Source of the DNA: Planctomycetota bacterium
GTDB taxonomy: Bacteria > Planctomycetota > Planctomycetia > Pirellulales > Lacipirellulaceae
Assembly (NCBI GenBank): GCA_029259945.1
Contig: JAJDEF010000026.1
Span: forward strand, 62,001-126,000
Reading direction: 5' to 3'
Length of the DNA stretch: 64,000 bases
This document shows positions 8,771-18,233 of this stretch, one piece after another. The notes under the pieces are model-generated. The model was not told the origin of the DNA, did no database searches, and saw only the letters and a program-made list of their open reading frames with translations. The translations under genes were made by a program, and so were the position numbers. How positions within the stretch are numbered: the first letter of the stretch is position 1; each line of letters begins with the position of its first letter.

Positions 8771-9403
8771 CTACACGAGCCCTTTTCGTACTGCCCAAAC
8801 TGCTGCCTGAGTACGATCTGAAACGCCAACCTTGCGTAGAATGTGTTGGACGTGCTCTTTGACCGTCTCGTAGCTTATCGAAAGTGCCAAGGCGATCTCC
8901 TTGTTACTCAACCCTTGCGCAAGCTGCTTAAGAACTTCGCTTTCGCGCTTGGTTAGCGGAACCTCAAGATCAATCTCCACGCGCGGAGTCGAAAGCGCAC
9001 CCGTCACGCGGCGCAATTCCTCGCGGGTCCAAATCGACTCCCCAGCCGCTGCGCGGCGGATCGCTGCAAGCAGTTCATCGCGAGTAGCCAATTTCACAAG
9101 ATAGCCCGCCGCCCCCAACGCCACAGCCCTCGCGATATAAGTGGGGTTGTCGTACGTGCTAAACATCAGCACGGGCAAATCAGGCATCTCCGTGCGAAGG
9201 CGAGCCAAACAAGCAATGCCATCGCCACCCGGCATCCGAACATCAAGCAACACAAGATCAGGCTTTAGTTCCAGCGCAAGCGGTAAAACCTGAGCACCGT
9301 TTTCAGCTTCGGCGATGATATCAACCTCGGTCTTTTCGACCATGCTGATTACACCGGCTCTTACCACGGGATGGTCATCGGCAACTAATAGTCGAATTGC
9401 CAT
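8771..9403 (-). CDS. NarL/FixJ-family response regulator
   Basis: 210 residues. An N-terminal receiver domain shows the acidic pair DD (LVADDHPVVR), the phosphoacceptor Asp in LVLLDVRMPGGDG, and the Lys in YLVKLATRDEL. A C-terminal LuxR-type helix-turn-helix follows (LTKRESEVLKQLAQGLSNKE, then TVKEHVQHIL). It should bind DNA once phosphorylated. I use ATG 9403 rather than the upstream TTG at 9436 because GGAG sits 9 nt before it and the receiver begins immediately. No histidine kinase gene is adjacent, so its partner is unknown. Confidence 0.95.
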   Translation of the reverse strand: MAIRLLVADDHPVVRAGVISMVEKTEVDIIAEAENGAQVLPLALELKPDLVLLDVRMPGGDGIACLARLRTEMPDLPVLMFSTYDNPTYIARAVALGAAGYLVKLATRDELLAAIRRAAAGESIWTREELRRVTGALSTPRVEIDLEVPLTKRESEVLKQLAQGLSNKEIALALSISYETVKEHVQHILRKVGVSDRTQAAVWAVRKGLV

Positions 9404-10016
9404 GGGTTCAATCTCCGGCCACTCTTTTTTGGGCAAGTGGAAACCGACGCAGAAATCGGAAAGAATAGTTCAGTGCAGCAACGCACTAAGAATCCTTCCG
9501 CCGCCCGCGTAGGATGTGCCAACCGTTTTTTCAGATCACTAGTATTTACGACCAAAGCAGGGTCGTTGAGTTCACTTTGTCGAAATCCATCCCCATCCCT
9601 GGCCTACTAGAGAGCACAGATCGAGCAGGCGCACCATACGTGCCAGCCACTGCCCAGAACGGTTGGCCACGGCTCCCCTAATAATCCCAGGTCGGCTACC
9701 CAATTTTCCCAGAGAAAACGAGAGCCCCCCCGCACCCCTACCATAGACTGGGGGCCAACAATGAGCAATGGTTACTCACTTAAAGGCCATTTTAGGTGTT
9801 TATGCGTCCTATGGCAGCCGCCCTGAGATATTGCTGATAGCATCTTTTTCTAGCGATAGTAGCCCACCAGACACGGAGGGTACGGGATAGGAGTTCTTGA
9901 GGGGTCCAGCTTTACACCGCCATCCGATTTTTCGATACTCAACTGCGTTGCCGAACGAACCCGTCGGCTACTGGTGGTAAGGAAACCAACTCTGTTCAAT
10001 GGATGGCTAGTCATCA
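9404..10016. other. Gene-free intergenic region
   Basis: About 600 bp between divergent genes. No ORF, RNA gene or clear repeat is visible; it presumably carries the two promoters. Confidence 0.4.
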
Positions 10017-10841
10017 ATGTCGTTGCCAAAATTATCGATGAACGAAGTGACGACCTATCGTTGGTCGTTCGAGCAAGATGTGCAGCGATATGTCTCTGCA
10101 GGCTACGAAGCCATTGGCGTCTGGCGGCAGAAGCTGGCCGACTTCGGCGAAGAAGAAGGCGTCGATCTACTAGCCGAAAGTGGCTTGCGGGTCACCAATT
10201 TACTTTGGGCGGGCGGCTTCACTGGCAACGATGGTCGCAGCCATCGTGAGGCTCTCGACGACGCAATACATGCAATTCGATTGGCGGCAGCGATGAACGC
10301 TGGTTGCTTGGTCGTTTATCCGGGCGGACGAAACAATCATACCTTTCGACACGCAGAACGACTTTTTCGAACTGCGATCGATACACTCCTCGAGTTAGCC
10401 GACGATGCGGAGGTTACTTTAGCCATTGAGCCGATGCACCCGGCATGTGCCACGGAGTGGACGTTTCTTACCGACCTAGAGTCGACCATCGCCCTGGTTG
10501 AAAGTTACTCGACGCCCCATTTGAAACTGGTCTTTGACGCATACCACTTCGGACACGACCGCACCGTACTCGCAAATCTACGAGAGATTGTGCCTTATAC
10601 CGCGCTAGTTCAATTGGGAGATCGAAAAATCGCCCACGGTATCGATCAAGATCGCTGTGCGCTAGGAAAAGGCTCCGTCCCATTGCCCGAGATTATGCAA
10701 TGCATCTTAGAAGCAGGTTACCAGGGTGATTTCGATATCGAACTAGCGGGGCAGGACATCGAACTGAGCGACTACCAACACTTGCTCACTTCTTCAAAAC
10801 AGACATTCGAACAGATGTTAACGCCGGTCAATCCGCAATAG
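10017..10841 (+). CDS. Sugar phosphate isomerase/epimerase-like TIM-barrel protein
   Basis: 274 residues resembling the xylose isomerase-like / AP endonuclease 2 family. Recognisable parts are TTYRWSFEQDV and YEAIGVWR near the start, the Glu of LAIEPMHP, the Asp/His strand of LKLVFDAYHFGHD, and the C-terminal Glu in GDFDIELAGQ. Those acidic and His residues are the usual divalent-metal ligands of the family. The substrate cannot be told from sequence. An internal ATG at 10038 is an alternative start. arfB starts 9 bp after the stop, so the two genes are likely cotranscribed. Confidence 0.85.
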   Translation: MSLPKLSMNEVTTYRWSFEQDVQRYVSAGYEAIGVWRQKLADFGEEEGVDLLAESGLRVTNLLWAGGFTGNDGRSHREALDDAIHAIRLAAAMNAGCLVVYPGGRNNHTFRHAERLFRTAIDTLLELADDAEVTLAIEPMHPACATEWTFLTDLESTIALVESYSTPHLKLVFDAYHFGHDRTVLANLREIVPYTALVQLGDRKIAHGIDQDRCALGKGSVPLPEIMQCILEAGYQGDFDIELAGQDIELSDYQHLLTSSKQTFEQMLTPVNPQ

Positions 10842-10850
10842 GCCGGCTCA

Positions 10851-11285
10851 ATGTCTCGTCCCCTGGTAATCAATTCTGAAATCTCAATCCCTGCTACCGA
10901 GATCGAACTCTCCTATGCCCGCAGCGCTGGGCCAGGGGGGCAAAACGTCAACAAGGTGAATAGCAAAGCCGTGTTGCGTTGGAATGTCGCGCAGACAAAA
11001 TGCTTGCCTGTGGGGGCAAAAAATCGATTTCTAGTACGGTTTTCCACTCGAATCAACCAGACTGGAGAAATCGTCCTTGCCAGCGATCAACACCGCGAAC
11101 AACTTCGAAATGTGTCCGCCTGCTACGAAAAACTCCGCCACTTAATACTCGCAGTACTCGTCGCCCCACGGCCACGGATAAAAACCCGGCCCACTCGAGG
11201 ATCGATTGAACGACGACTGCAAGGTAAACAGCAGAAATCAAAACGAAAGCAAATGCGTCGCTACCGGCCCGACAACGAGGATTGA
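10851..11285 (+). CDS. arfB: Peptidyl-tRNA hydrolase ArfB-like ribosome rescue factor
   Basis: 144 residues with an RF-1-type catalytic domain containing the GGQ motif (SAGPGGQNVNKVNSK) that hydrolyses peptidyl-tRNA. There is no codon-recognition domain. The C-terminus is a basic tail (RRLQGKQQKSKRKQMRRY), which in ArfB/YaeJ enters the empty mRNA channel of stalled ribosomes. Length and layout fit ArfB. It follows the TIM-barrel gene by 9 bp. Confidence 0.92.
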   Translation: MSRPLVINSEISIPATEIELSYARSAGPGGQNVNKVNSKAVLRWNVAQTKCLPVGAKNRFLVRFSTRINQTGEIVLASDQHREQLRNVSACYEKLRHLILAVLVAPRPRIKTRPTRGSIERRLQGKQQKSKRKQMRRYRPDNED

Positions 11286-11360
11286 GAGAGACTCCGCGAT
11301 TGGCCAAGCAGACTCACCGCTGAGTTTTCCCAGGCAAACACTGCGGACCGGACAGCCCAG

Positions 11361-12239
11361 TTAGGGCTTGTTGAAGCGGCGCAGGTGGGTGGACATAGCT
11401 TGGGATAATTCGGCGAGTTGATTGGTGGTAACGGTGTTAGTGGCATTTGAAGGGTGCGGTACAAAACCGATCCAGGTAAGGCGAATTGGCCAATGACGCA
11501 GGGCGGCGGTTTCGTTGACACGGGCGAGAATTCGCAACGCCCAAAACGCGCCGTAGGCGTCGCGGAACGTGTGCCATTGCTGTTGGTAGGTATCGAGGCT
11601 TGGTGAGTCCGCGGGGCAGGGCGATGTCGAATTGCGCCAAGAGTGTAACGTGGCCACTATTGTTGCAGCAAGAAAACAAGCCACGGCAAGCGGGAGCGTT
11701 AGGCTGCTGGGGTGAAAATTCCAACGCCAGAGGTAGCTATCGAAAAGAATGAGTTGACCGACGGCGACCAAGAACGATGAAAGCCAAAAACGGGTGGGCA
11801 AGTAGTTGAGCAGGCCGATGGCGACGAGGCCCAAGAGAAAAAGTTTCCAAGCGATAAATAACTCGACATGGGTGCCCGTCGGAAGAATGACGGCCTGGGC
11901 GGCTGGCCAAACGACCACGACCCACAACGATAAAACGATCCACTGCCAGCCGCGATCTTGCGGACGCTTGGCGCCCAGCACAGCCATGACAGGGCACAAG
12001 GTGGTTGCCGCGATGGCAAAGCGAAGGGTGTCTAGGCCTAGGGTTGAAGTTGGACGGGCAGCCTCGACTGCCGCTAGGAGTGCCAAGCTGGCGGCCGAAA
12101 GAATCACCCAAAGACAGGGGGCCGCCAGCGTCGTGCCGCGAAAGTTGCGGAAGAGTCGCAGCAGAATCATGGCTAGGCAACTTGCCCCGGCGCAGGCAAC
12201 CCAGTCGGCGATGTTTGATGTCGTTACGACTGTTGCCAC
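11361..12239 (-). CDS. Multi-pass membrane protein of unknown function
   Basis: 292 residues beginning with GTG. Several hydrophobic helices are visible in the first 200 residues (for example LWVILSAASLALLAAVEAA, WIVLSLWVVVVWPAAQAVI and LPLAVACFLAATIVATL), and a soluble C-terminal domain of about 85 residues is rich in Trp and Arg. I do not recognise the family. No clear ribosome binding site precedes the start, so the true start may be further downstream. Confidence 0.7.
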   Translation of the reverse strand: MATVVTTSNIADWVACAGASCLAMILLRLFRNFRGTTLAAPCLWVILSAASLALLAAVEAARPTSTLGLDTLRFAIAATTLCPVMAVLGAKRPQDRGWQWIVLSLWVVVVWPAAQAVILPTGTHVELFIAWKLFLLGLVAIGLLNYLPTRFWLSSFLVAVGQLILFDSYLWRWNFHPSSLTLPLAVACFLAATIVATLHSWRNSTSPCPADSPSLDTYQQQWHTFRDAYGAFWALRILARVNETAALRHWPIRLTWIGFVPHPSNATNTVTTNQLAELSQAMSTHLRRFNKP

Positions 12240-12442
12240 GGGAATAATCGATACCAGGTGAATTGGAGAGCGGAGTTAGAAAACTAGAGAACTCGGATTG
12301 TAACGGAGACGGGAACTGTTTGGGTTACAAAAAGTTGGCATGTTGCATTTGCTCAACACCCAGGTGTGACCCATGTTTCAATAGTTGCACGTGGCAACGA
12401 TCCGTTCTCCCTCCCCACGAAGCACAAAACGAGAAATCCCCA

Positions 12443-13096
12443 ATGAAACGAATCCTGCTATTGAGCCTGTTGGCTTCACTATTTTGTGTGACCACCGCCG
12501 AAGCGAGACTGTTTTGGCAGACTTATGGGTCGGTCGTGCCCAGTGAAGACGGCTGTGGCTGTACCTGGAATTGGAATTGGAATCAGGACTACTTCGTACC
12601 CCGTCATTCATCTTCTTGCCGCTACGGGCTTTTTAGTCCCTGCAAGACGAGCCATACCAATTCGCCAGCCTGTGGGTGGTGCCATCCATTCCACTCAGGC
12701 TATTGCGGCATCTATGGGCCTTGGCATTATCACCGAAAAAATCACGTTTATAAGGCCTCATGTGGCTGTGAGCCTCTATGTGCGTCTCGCCCACGACGGG
12801 CCGGGTGTGGCAAAGGCTGCTATCGAAACGAATGCGGGCCCGCCTGTGGCGGAGCGATCGCATGGTACTCGCCTGAGGTCGTCAGCGTTTATCCCTTGCC
12901 CAATGTGGAAACTCCTGGGCTCGAGGGGTTGGGCAGCATTCCCGTGGAAGGCGATGGTTTGCTCGCTAACGTAGATCTGACACCCTTGGACGACCAAGAC
13001 GAACAACGCGTCTTCATTGGCCCCCAATCGGTGGAACGAGAGCAGGTGCTGCCTTCTCTCGGAAATCCGACGAAGGCTGAAGCGACTCAACCGTAA
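12443..13096 (+). CDS. Small secreted cysteine-rich protein
   Basis: The longest ORF opens at 12263, but the ATG at 12443 gives a clear signal peptide (KRILLLSLLASLFCVTTAEA), so I start there: 217 residues. The mature N-terminal half is rich in Cys, His, Trp and Gly with repeated short CxC-like groups (GCGCTW, ACGWCHPFH, CGCEPLCAS); the C-terminal third is acidic. No known domain is seen. A disulfide-rich or metal-binding envelope protein is an inference. A strong terminator hairpin lies downstream at 13352-13395. Confidence 0.75.
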   Translation: MKRILLLSLLASLFCVTTAEARLFWQTYGSVVPSEDGCGCTWNWNWNQDYFVPRHSSSCRYGLFSPCKTSHTNSPACGWCHPFHSGYCGIYGPWHYHRKNHVYKASCGCEPLCASRPRRAGCGKGCYRNECGPACGGAIAWYSPEVVSVYPLPNVETPGLEGLGSIPVEGDGLLANVDLTPLDDQDEQRVFIGPQSVEREQVLPSLGNPTKAEATQP

Positions 13097-13351
13097 CACA
13101 ATATTGACCCATTCGTGCCGGCATTGAACTTGGTGAAGCCTACTGGGGAGTGTGGCCCACCAGATCGAAGCTGGTCGAAAGTAGGCAGAGCTTCCTCGTG
13201 AAGTTCTGCCTGCTTTCTTTTCGTAATCGAAAAACTCGACCGAATTGGCGACAGCGTAAAAATTGGGCTACAGCGCACGGCATGTACTGGCCGATAGAAA
13301 CATTACAAAAGTAACGGGAGGGTGAAACACGCGAGTGTTTTGCTTCAGGAT

Positions 13352-13395
13352 AAAGGTCATAGCAAGACGACGGATCGACTTGCTATGACCTTTTT
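13352..13395 (+). terminator. Strong rho-independent terminator hairpin
   Basis: Perfect 15-bp stem (13352-13366 with 13379-13393), 12-nt loop, and a TTTTT run ending at 13395. It lies between convergent genes and could serve both, though the T tail favours the + strand. Confidence 0.85.
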
Positions 13396-13417
13396 AATGC
13401 GCTAGTGGTAAAATCGC

Positions 13418-14824
13418 TTACTCGGCTTCGATTTCTGCGAGGAATTTTTCTGCCTCACGCCGAAAGATGAAAAGCCCCGACTCATTCCCGATAATCGCCT
13501 TCAGGGTTTTGATTGCCTGGTCTTTTTTGTTGTTTTCAACCATCATTTTCGCCAGCAGAAAATAGGAATCTGAATTAAGCGTGTTTTGCTGCACTCGACT
13601 TAGATATTGCTGCGCTTCGTTTTTTCTACCTAATTGAAAAAGCACCCAGCCCTGAGTGACATTGACCTGCGAGTTATCAGAAAATCGCTGCGAATTAACC
13701 TGTGCATAGCGCATTGCCTTTTCTTGGTCTGCGACATCCTCGCTTTCAATGAGCAGCAAAGCCAACAGATCAGTGGCTCGGGAGTTCGAGGGATCAACAC
13801 CCAGAATCTCGGTCATCGTGCTGATTGCTTCGTTGCGATTGCCTTGCATCACGCTGAGGATACCATCGAGCATAAGACCAGATTTTAGATCGGGCTGCTG
13901 CTCTCGCAATCTTTTTACGGCGGCATGAGCAGACTCTAATTCATCTTGTGAAATAAGCCAGTCGACGTAGGCTTGCGCTACTTTTTCGTTGGCTTTATCC
14001 TCGTTATAAGCTTGCTCGAAAGCCTTACGGGCTTTTTCGATATCGTCTGCCTTCGAAAAAAGCTTGCCTATCGAAATGTACGGGTGGTCGACGACATCTT
14101 TGGTATCGAGCTTATGAGCCTTGGTGAATTCTTCTAAAGATTCGCTATGTTTTTCTAGGTGAAATAGGACATCGCCTAAGCGTTGGTGAGCAATTGCACT
14201 CTCGGGATCAGCTTCTACCCACTCCTGAAGCCGTTGTTGGGCTTCCTCCCAACGAGAACGTCGTTGCGAAACGGCGGCCCGCCCAGCGAGAATACGAATA
14301 CGGAACTTTCCTTTCCGCTTATTATTGGCACTGAACTTTTCGACCAGCGGAATCGAATATTCAAACAGAGCCAACGATTCCGCTGTGCGACCGCTGCTGA
14401 ACGCCTGATCTGCAAGAATCAGATAGGCTTCTGGGTCGTCGGGGTGTTCACTCACTGCCATTTCGAGCCAGTGTTGAGCAACTCGCAATGCCTGAGCGTT
14501 ACGAACCACTAGATGCATACGTGCAAAAATGACTTCTGCTGGTGGGAGCTTGGGGTATTTTTCCGTGGCCGATTTTAAGAACTCAAAGGCACCTCTGCTA
14601 TCGCTGTTTCGAAATCGTTGGATGGCCTTTTCGATTTCGGGGTAGTCTCGATTAGAAAGAGAAACCGCTTCGCCAATAAGACTTTTGGTAGTCAGGCTGT
14701 CGAGTGCAGACGATTCTTGAGCATGGGCTATCGTTGAGGTGCCCGTGGCGAAGCCCAGAAGGGCCGCTACCAACAGTGCAAAAGAGGTTCGACAGGTCAC
14801 AGGGAATACCTTGCAAAAAATCAT
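13418..14824 (-). CDS. Secreted TPR-repeat protein
   Basis: 468 residues. A signal peptide (FALLVAALLGFATG, then AHAQ) is followed by tandem tetratricopeptide repeats along most of the length, e.g. AYLILADQAFSSGRTAESLA, AHQRLGDVLFHLEKHSESL and VNVTQGWVLFQLGRKNEAQ. GAGG lies 9 nt before the ATG. TPR arrays mediate protein contacts; this one probably acts on the outer side of the inner membrane. No enzymatic domain is present. Confidence 0.85.
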   Translation of the reverse strand: MIFCKVFPVTCRTSFALLVAALLGFATGTSTIAHAQESSALDSLTTKSLIGEAVSLSNRDYPEIEKAIQRFRNSDSRGAFEFLKSATEKYPKLPPAEVIFARMHLVVRNAQALRVAQHWLEMAVSEHPDDPEAYLILADQAFSSGRTAESLALFEYSIPLVEKFSANNKRKGKFRIRILAGRAAVSQRRSRWEEAQQRLQEWVEADPESAIAHQRLGDVLFHLEKHSESLEEFTKAHKLDTKDVVDHPYISIGKLFSKADDIEKARKAFEQAYNEDKANEKVAQAYVDWLISQDELESAHAAVKRLREQQPDLKSGLMLDGILSVMQGNRNEAISTMTEILGVDPSNSRATDLLALLLIESEDVADQEKAMRYAQVNSQRFSDNSQVNVTQGWVLFQLGRKNEAQQYLSRVQQNTLNSDSYFLLAKMMVENNKKDQAIKTLKAIIGNESGLFIFRREAEKFLAEIEAE

Positions 14825-15053
14825 GTTTTTTCCTCAAAGTTGAGCATCATCTCGGCCAGAGTGAAAACGGACGATCGATGCCAAAACTAGGTTGTAAAAG
14901 GGTTTCCGTTCATTCTAGACGAATTCAACCTACTGTCCACAAGAACCATATGATCTTCATGGGCCTGAGCCCCCGAGATGGGCAGTTTGCGTTGGCTGTA
15001 ACGATCGTAGAGACGATTCAAACATTGTCGAGGCCTGCTCGACTCTCCTCACC

Positions 15054-16931
15054 ATGCCGCTTATAGTGAAAGGACAAAGCCACGCCTCCACAAAGCCGTG
15101 TGTAACACTTCTTTCTCTGACACCGGTTGACTCCAAGGAAATTCTAGAATTGCTCGTCGGACCGGTTTTTAATCGCGAAACTACCACCGCCCCTCGAGGT
15201 TGGTGGCTCTATCTATCCCGCGCGGTTTACGTTGCCTCGCTGTTTGGGCTAGTCCTCACCGCATGGCTGATTCTTATCGGCTCGCAGTCGGTACGGGGGC
15301 TGGGCGATTTAGCCCGGTTTGGGTCCTCGGTGTTTGTGCTATTGGCTCCGATTCAGTTAGCGATGGCAATTGCTTTCTCGGCGCTGCTCACTGCGGCGGC
15401 AGTTGCACAAGAAAAAGACCGGCGAACACTCGATCTGCTACTCATGACCAATCTTAGCAATACAGAGCTTGTGCTTGGCAAATTGCTGGCCAGCATGCTC
15501 GGCGTGCTGGTGTTAATCGGTGCTGGATTTGCCTTGCTAATTCTGCTCACTTTGCTCGGAGGTATTTCGTATACGCAAGTACTTCGGGTCGTCGCGGTCA
15601 CATTTACTGCGGCAGTCGTGGCGGGAAGCTTAGGGTCGACCATTGCTTTGTGGCGAGAGAAAACATTTCAATCGCTGGCCATGACCACGCTGTTGCTGGT
15701 GATGTGGTTGCTAGGAGGCGAGATTATCGCAGCTGGTGTTTTTGGAGAAAGTTGGGCCGGCCACCCTGTGGAACAATGGGCGGCGGCACTAACCCCAATG
15801 CGAGCCATGGTTGCTGCAGTCAGGCCATCACCCACACACGTCTCCGCATTTACCTGGCTGAGCGGTTCGGTAGGGTTGTTCTTACTTTTCTCAACGATGG
15901 CCGCGGTGCTATTAAATCTGTGGGCTATTGCTCGGGTACGCGTATGGAACCCCACCCAAGTCCTTGAACGTCGTGGGCCGTCGACCGCCATCAACGAAGT
16001 TGCACTCGATGGCTCGGTTGCGAAAACAAAGCAGCCACCATCGCGAGCCGTGTGGGACAACCCCATTCTCTGGCGAGAAATTTGCACGTGGGCTTATGGC
16101 AGGAAGATTGTCGTCGTTCGCGTTGCCTACTTGGTGATTTTTGCGATTTGCGCGGCAGCGTTGGTTGCATCTTTGGGCGATACAGTGGGCACAGCCAGCA
16201 GCTATGGTTCACCTATCCCCGTGGCTGCCAAGTCGCTAGTCCCTTTGATGGTGCTAGGCCTCATACTCGTGAACGCCTTGGCGGTGACGTCCTTAACCAA
16301 TGAACGCGACCTGCGAGCGCTCGACTTACTGTTAGTCACCGACTTAACCCCCAAGGAAATTGTTTACGGCAAATTAGGGGGCGTCTTTTTTAACTCAAAA
16401 GAGATGATCTTGCTACCAATCGGTTTGAGTCTGTTGTTGTGGTATAATAACGCAATGACGGGCGAGAATCTTTTTTTCCTTGTGTCGACTTTCTTGGTAA
16501 TGAATGGGTTTGTGGCCATGCTGGGAGTCCATTCGGGGATGACGTATGCAGAATCTCGAACGGCCGTCGCGGTTAGTTTGAGTACGGTACTCTTTCTGCT
16601 ACTAGGCATTGCTGTCTGCATGCGGATGATGATGGCTTTTCAAAGTTCGTTTACGTATCAGTTGCAAGCCTTTGCCGCGTTTATGTTGGGCGGCGTAGCT
16701 GGATTGTATCTAGCGCTAGGTTTCCGTAACCCGTCGCGTGCGATTGAAATTGCCTCGCTGACGACTCCATTTGCGACGTTCTATGTGATTACCAGTTTCT
16801 TGCAAGGCAATTTCGGGGCGGCCTTTCTTGTGACAGTCGCCACATATGGCTTTGCCACGGCAGCGATGCTGATACCCGCTATCGACGAATTCGATGTAGC
16901 GACGGGGAGAACTACGGGGCAGGATCGTTAA
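15054..16931 (+). CDS. ABC-2 type transporter permease
   Basis: 625 residues with about twelve hydrophobic helices in two homologous halves. Each half contains the signature found after the second helix of ABC-2 permeases: AQEKDRRTLDLLLMTNLS in the first and TNERDLRALDLLLVTDLT in the second. No ATPase domain is present and no ATPase gene is adjacent, so the partner must be encoded elsewhere. The start is uncertain: a TTG at 15150 preceded by AAGGA gives a more typical N-terminus (LLVGPVFNRE) than the ATG at 15054. The substrate is unknown. The CNNM genes follow in the same direction. Confidence 0.88.
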   Translation: MPLIVKGQSHASTKPCVTLLSLTPVDSKEILELLVGPVFNRETTTAPRGWWLYLSRAVYVASLFGLVLTAWLILIGSQSVRGLGDLARFGSSVFVLLAPIQLAMAIAFSALLTAAAVAQEKDRRTLDLLLMTNLSNTELVLGKLLASMLGVLVLIGAGFALLILLTLLGGISYTQVLRVVAVTFTAAVVAGSLGSTIALWREKTFQSLAMTTLLLVMWLLGGEIIAAGVFGESWAGHPVEQWAAALTPMRAMVAAVRPSPTHVSAFTWLSGSVGLFLLFSTMAAVLLNLWAIARVRVWNPTQVLERRGPSTAINEVALDGSVAKTKQPPSRAVWDNPILWREICTWAYGRKIVVVRVAYLVIFAICAAALVASLGDTVGTASSYGSPIPVAAKSLVPLMVLGLILVNALAVTSLTNERDLRALDLLLVTDLTPKEIVYGKLGGVFFNSKEMILLPIGLSLLLWYNNAMTGENLFFLVSTFLVMNGFVAMLGVHSGMTYAESRTAVAVSLSTVLFLLLGIAVCMRMMMAFQSSFTYQLQAFAAFMLGGVAGLYLALGFRNPSRAIEIASLTTPFATFYVITSFLQGNFGAAFLVTVATYGFATAAMLIPAIDEFDVATGRTTGQDR

Positions 16932-16967
16932 TCGATGGATTCGAATCATTTATCCGAGAGTTGATAC

Positions 16968-18233
16968 GTGAGTGTCTTGCAACAATTTAGCCCGCTCTTA
17001 GCGGCCATGATTGTACTCGCAGCAGCTTCGGCTTTTTTTTCTTGTAGCGAAGCGGCTTTGTTTTCGCTGCAATCCGACGATCGCCGTACACTGAAAAACG
17101 GCAACTCCTCTCAGCAAATGGCCGTTTGGTTGCTAAGCCAACCGAATCGATTACTGACGGCGATTCTATTTTGGAATCTCATCATCAATATCGTGTACTT
17201 CGCGCTGGCGTCACTCATTAGTCTCAGACTTGATGCAGTAGAACGTCGCACCGAGGCGGGATTGGTTGCCGTCGTTTCGTTGCTGACCCTAATTCTGGCG
17301 AGCGAGATGCTCCCGAAAACCGTGGGCGTGCTGATTCCGAAAACGGCGGCTGGCTTGGTGAGCATCCCGCTGGCTCTGGCCGTCCGGCTATTCGATCCGA
17401 TTGCTCCGGCCTTTTCTACAACGATCCGACTCTTACGACGACTCTTGCTGCCCGGCTTTCAAGCGGAACCCTATCTCGAATTAGCTGACCTGGAACAAGC
17501 GATCACGGTTTCTACCACAGATGAAGAGTTGGCGGGGCAAGAACGATCAGCGTTACACAATATCGTGCAATTGTCTGACCTGAAAGCAGAAGAGCTGATG
17601 CGTCCGCGGACACAGTATCAATCGTTTCGTCCACCGGTAAATCTTGCCGACCTCGCAGGAGAGCTGACGCGTAGCGGTTATTTGCTGGTGACCGAAAAAG
17701 ATAGCGACGAGATTACAAACGCGATCGCGTTGAAGAATCTGTCAACCATCCCTCGCCGCAACCTCGAGCACTTTGCTCAGCCCGTGGCCTACGTACCGTG
17801 GTGTGCGTCGGTCGCGGCAATTTTTGAGCAACTGCAATCACAAAGTCGCGAAGTGGCGGCTATTGTGAATGAGTTCGGCGAGACCATCGGCATCGTCACT
17901 CTCGAAGATCTGCTTCAAACGGTTTTCGAAGACCAAGCCAGCCGAAGCGATCGACTCTTAGAAACCGTGCCGATCCGCCGCTTAAATGAGAACCTATGGC
18001 GAGTGACCGGCATGACGAGCCTGCGCCGCTTAGGCCGTACATTCAAAATGGAATTGCCTCCGAGTAAAAGTTCGACCGTTGCTGGCATCGTGCAAGAGAC
18101 GCTCGGACGGTTACCGGTTTTGGGCGAATCGGTCGAATGGCATCGGTTTCAATTTTTCGTTATCGAAGCCGATGAACTAGGGCAGATGACCGTCGAATTA
18201 AAAATCGCGAATGAACCGAGGGCAAGGCCATGA
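16968..18233 (+). CDS. CNNM/CorC-type transporter with CBS domains (first of a pair)
   Basis: 421 residues starting with GTG. The N-terminal half is a DUF21/CNNM transmembrane domain (FFSCSEAALFSLQ, LTAILFWNLIINIVYF, SEMLPKTVGVL). A CBS pair follows, with typical text IVNEFGETIGIVTLEDLLQT, and then a CorC/HlyC-like C-terminal domain. CNNM proteins are linked to magnesium or other divalent cation transport. The stop overlaps the start of the next gene by 4 bp (ATGA), suggesting translational coupling and a heteromeric or paired function. Confidence 0.92.
   Translation: MSVLQQFSPLLAAMIVLAAASAFFSCSEAALFSLQSDDRRTLKNGNSSQQMAVWLLSQPNRLLTAILFWNLIINIVYFALASLISLRLDAVERRTEAGLVAVVSLLTLILASEMLPKTVGVLIPKTAAGLVSIPLALAVRLFDPIAPAFSTTIRLLRRLLLPGFQAEPYLELADLEQAITVSTTDEELAGQERSALHNIVQLSDLKAEELMRPRTQYQSFRPPVNLADLAGELTRSGYLLVTEKDSDEITNAIALKNLSTIPRRNLEHFAQPVAYVPWCASVAAIFEQLQSQSREVAAIVNEFGETIGIVTLEDLLQTVFEDQASRSDRLLETVPIRRLNENLWRVTGMTSLRRLGRTFKMELPPSKSSTVAGIVQETLGRLPVLGESVEWHRFQFFVIEADELGQMTVELKIANEPRARP

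Noticed and set aside
11806..12261. 151-codon + strand frame
   Set aside because: Antisense shadow of the membrane-protein gene on the other strand.
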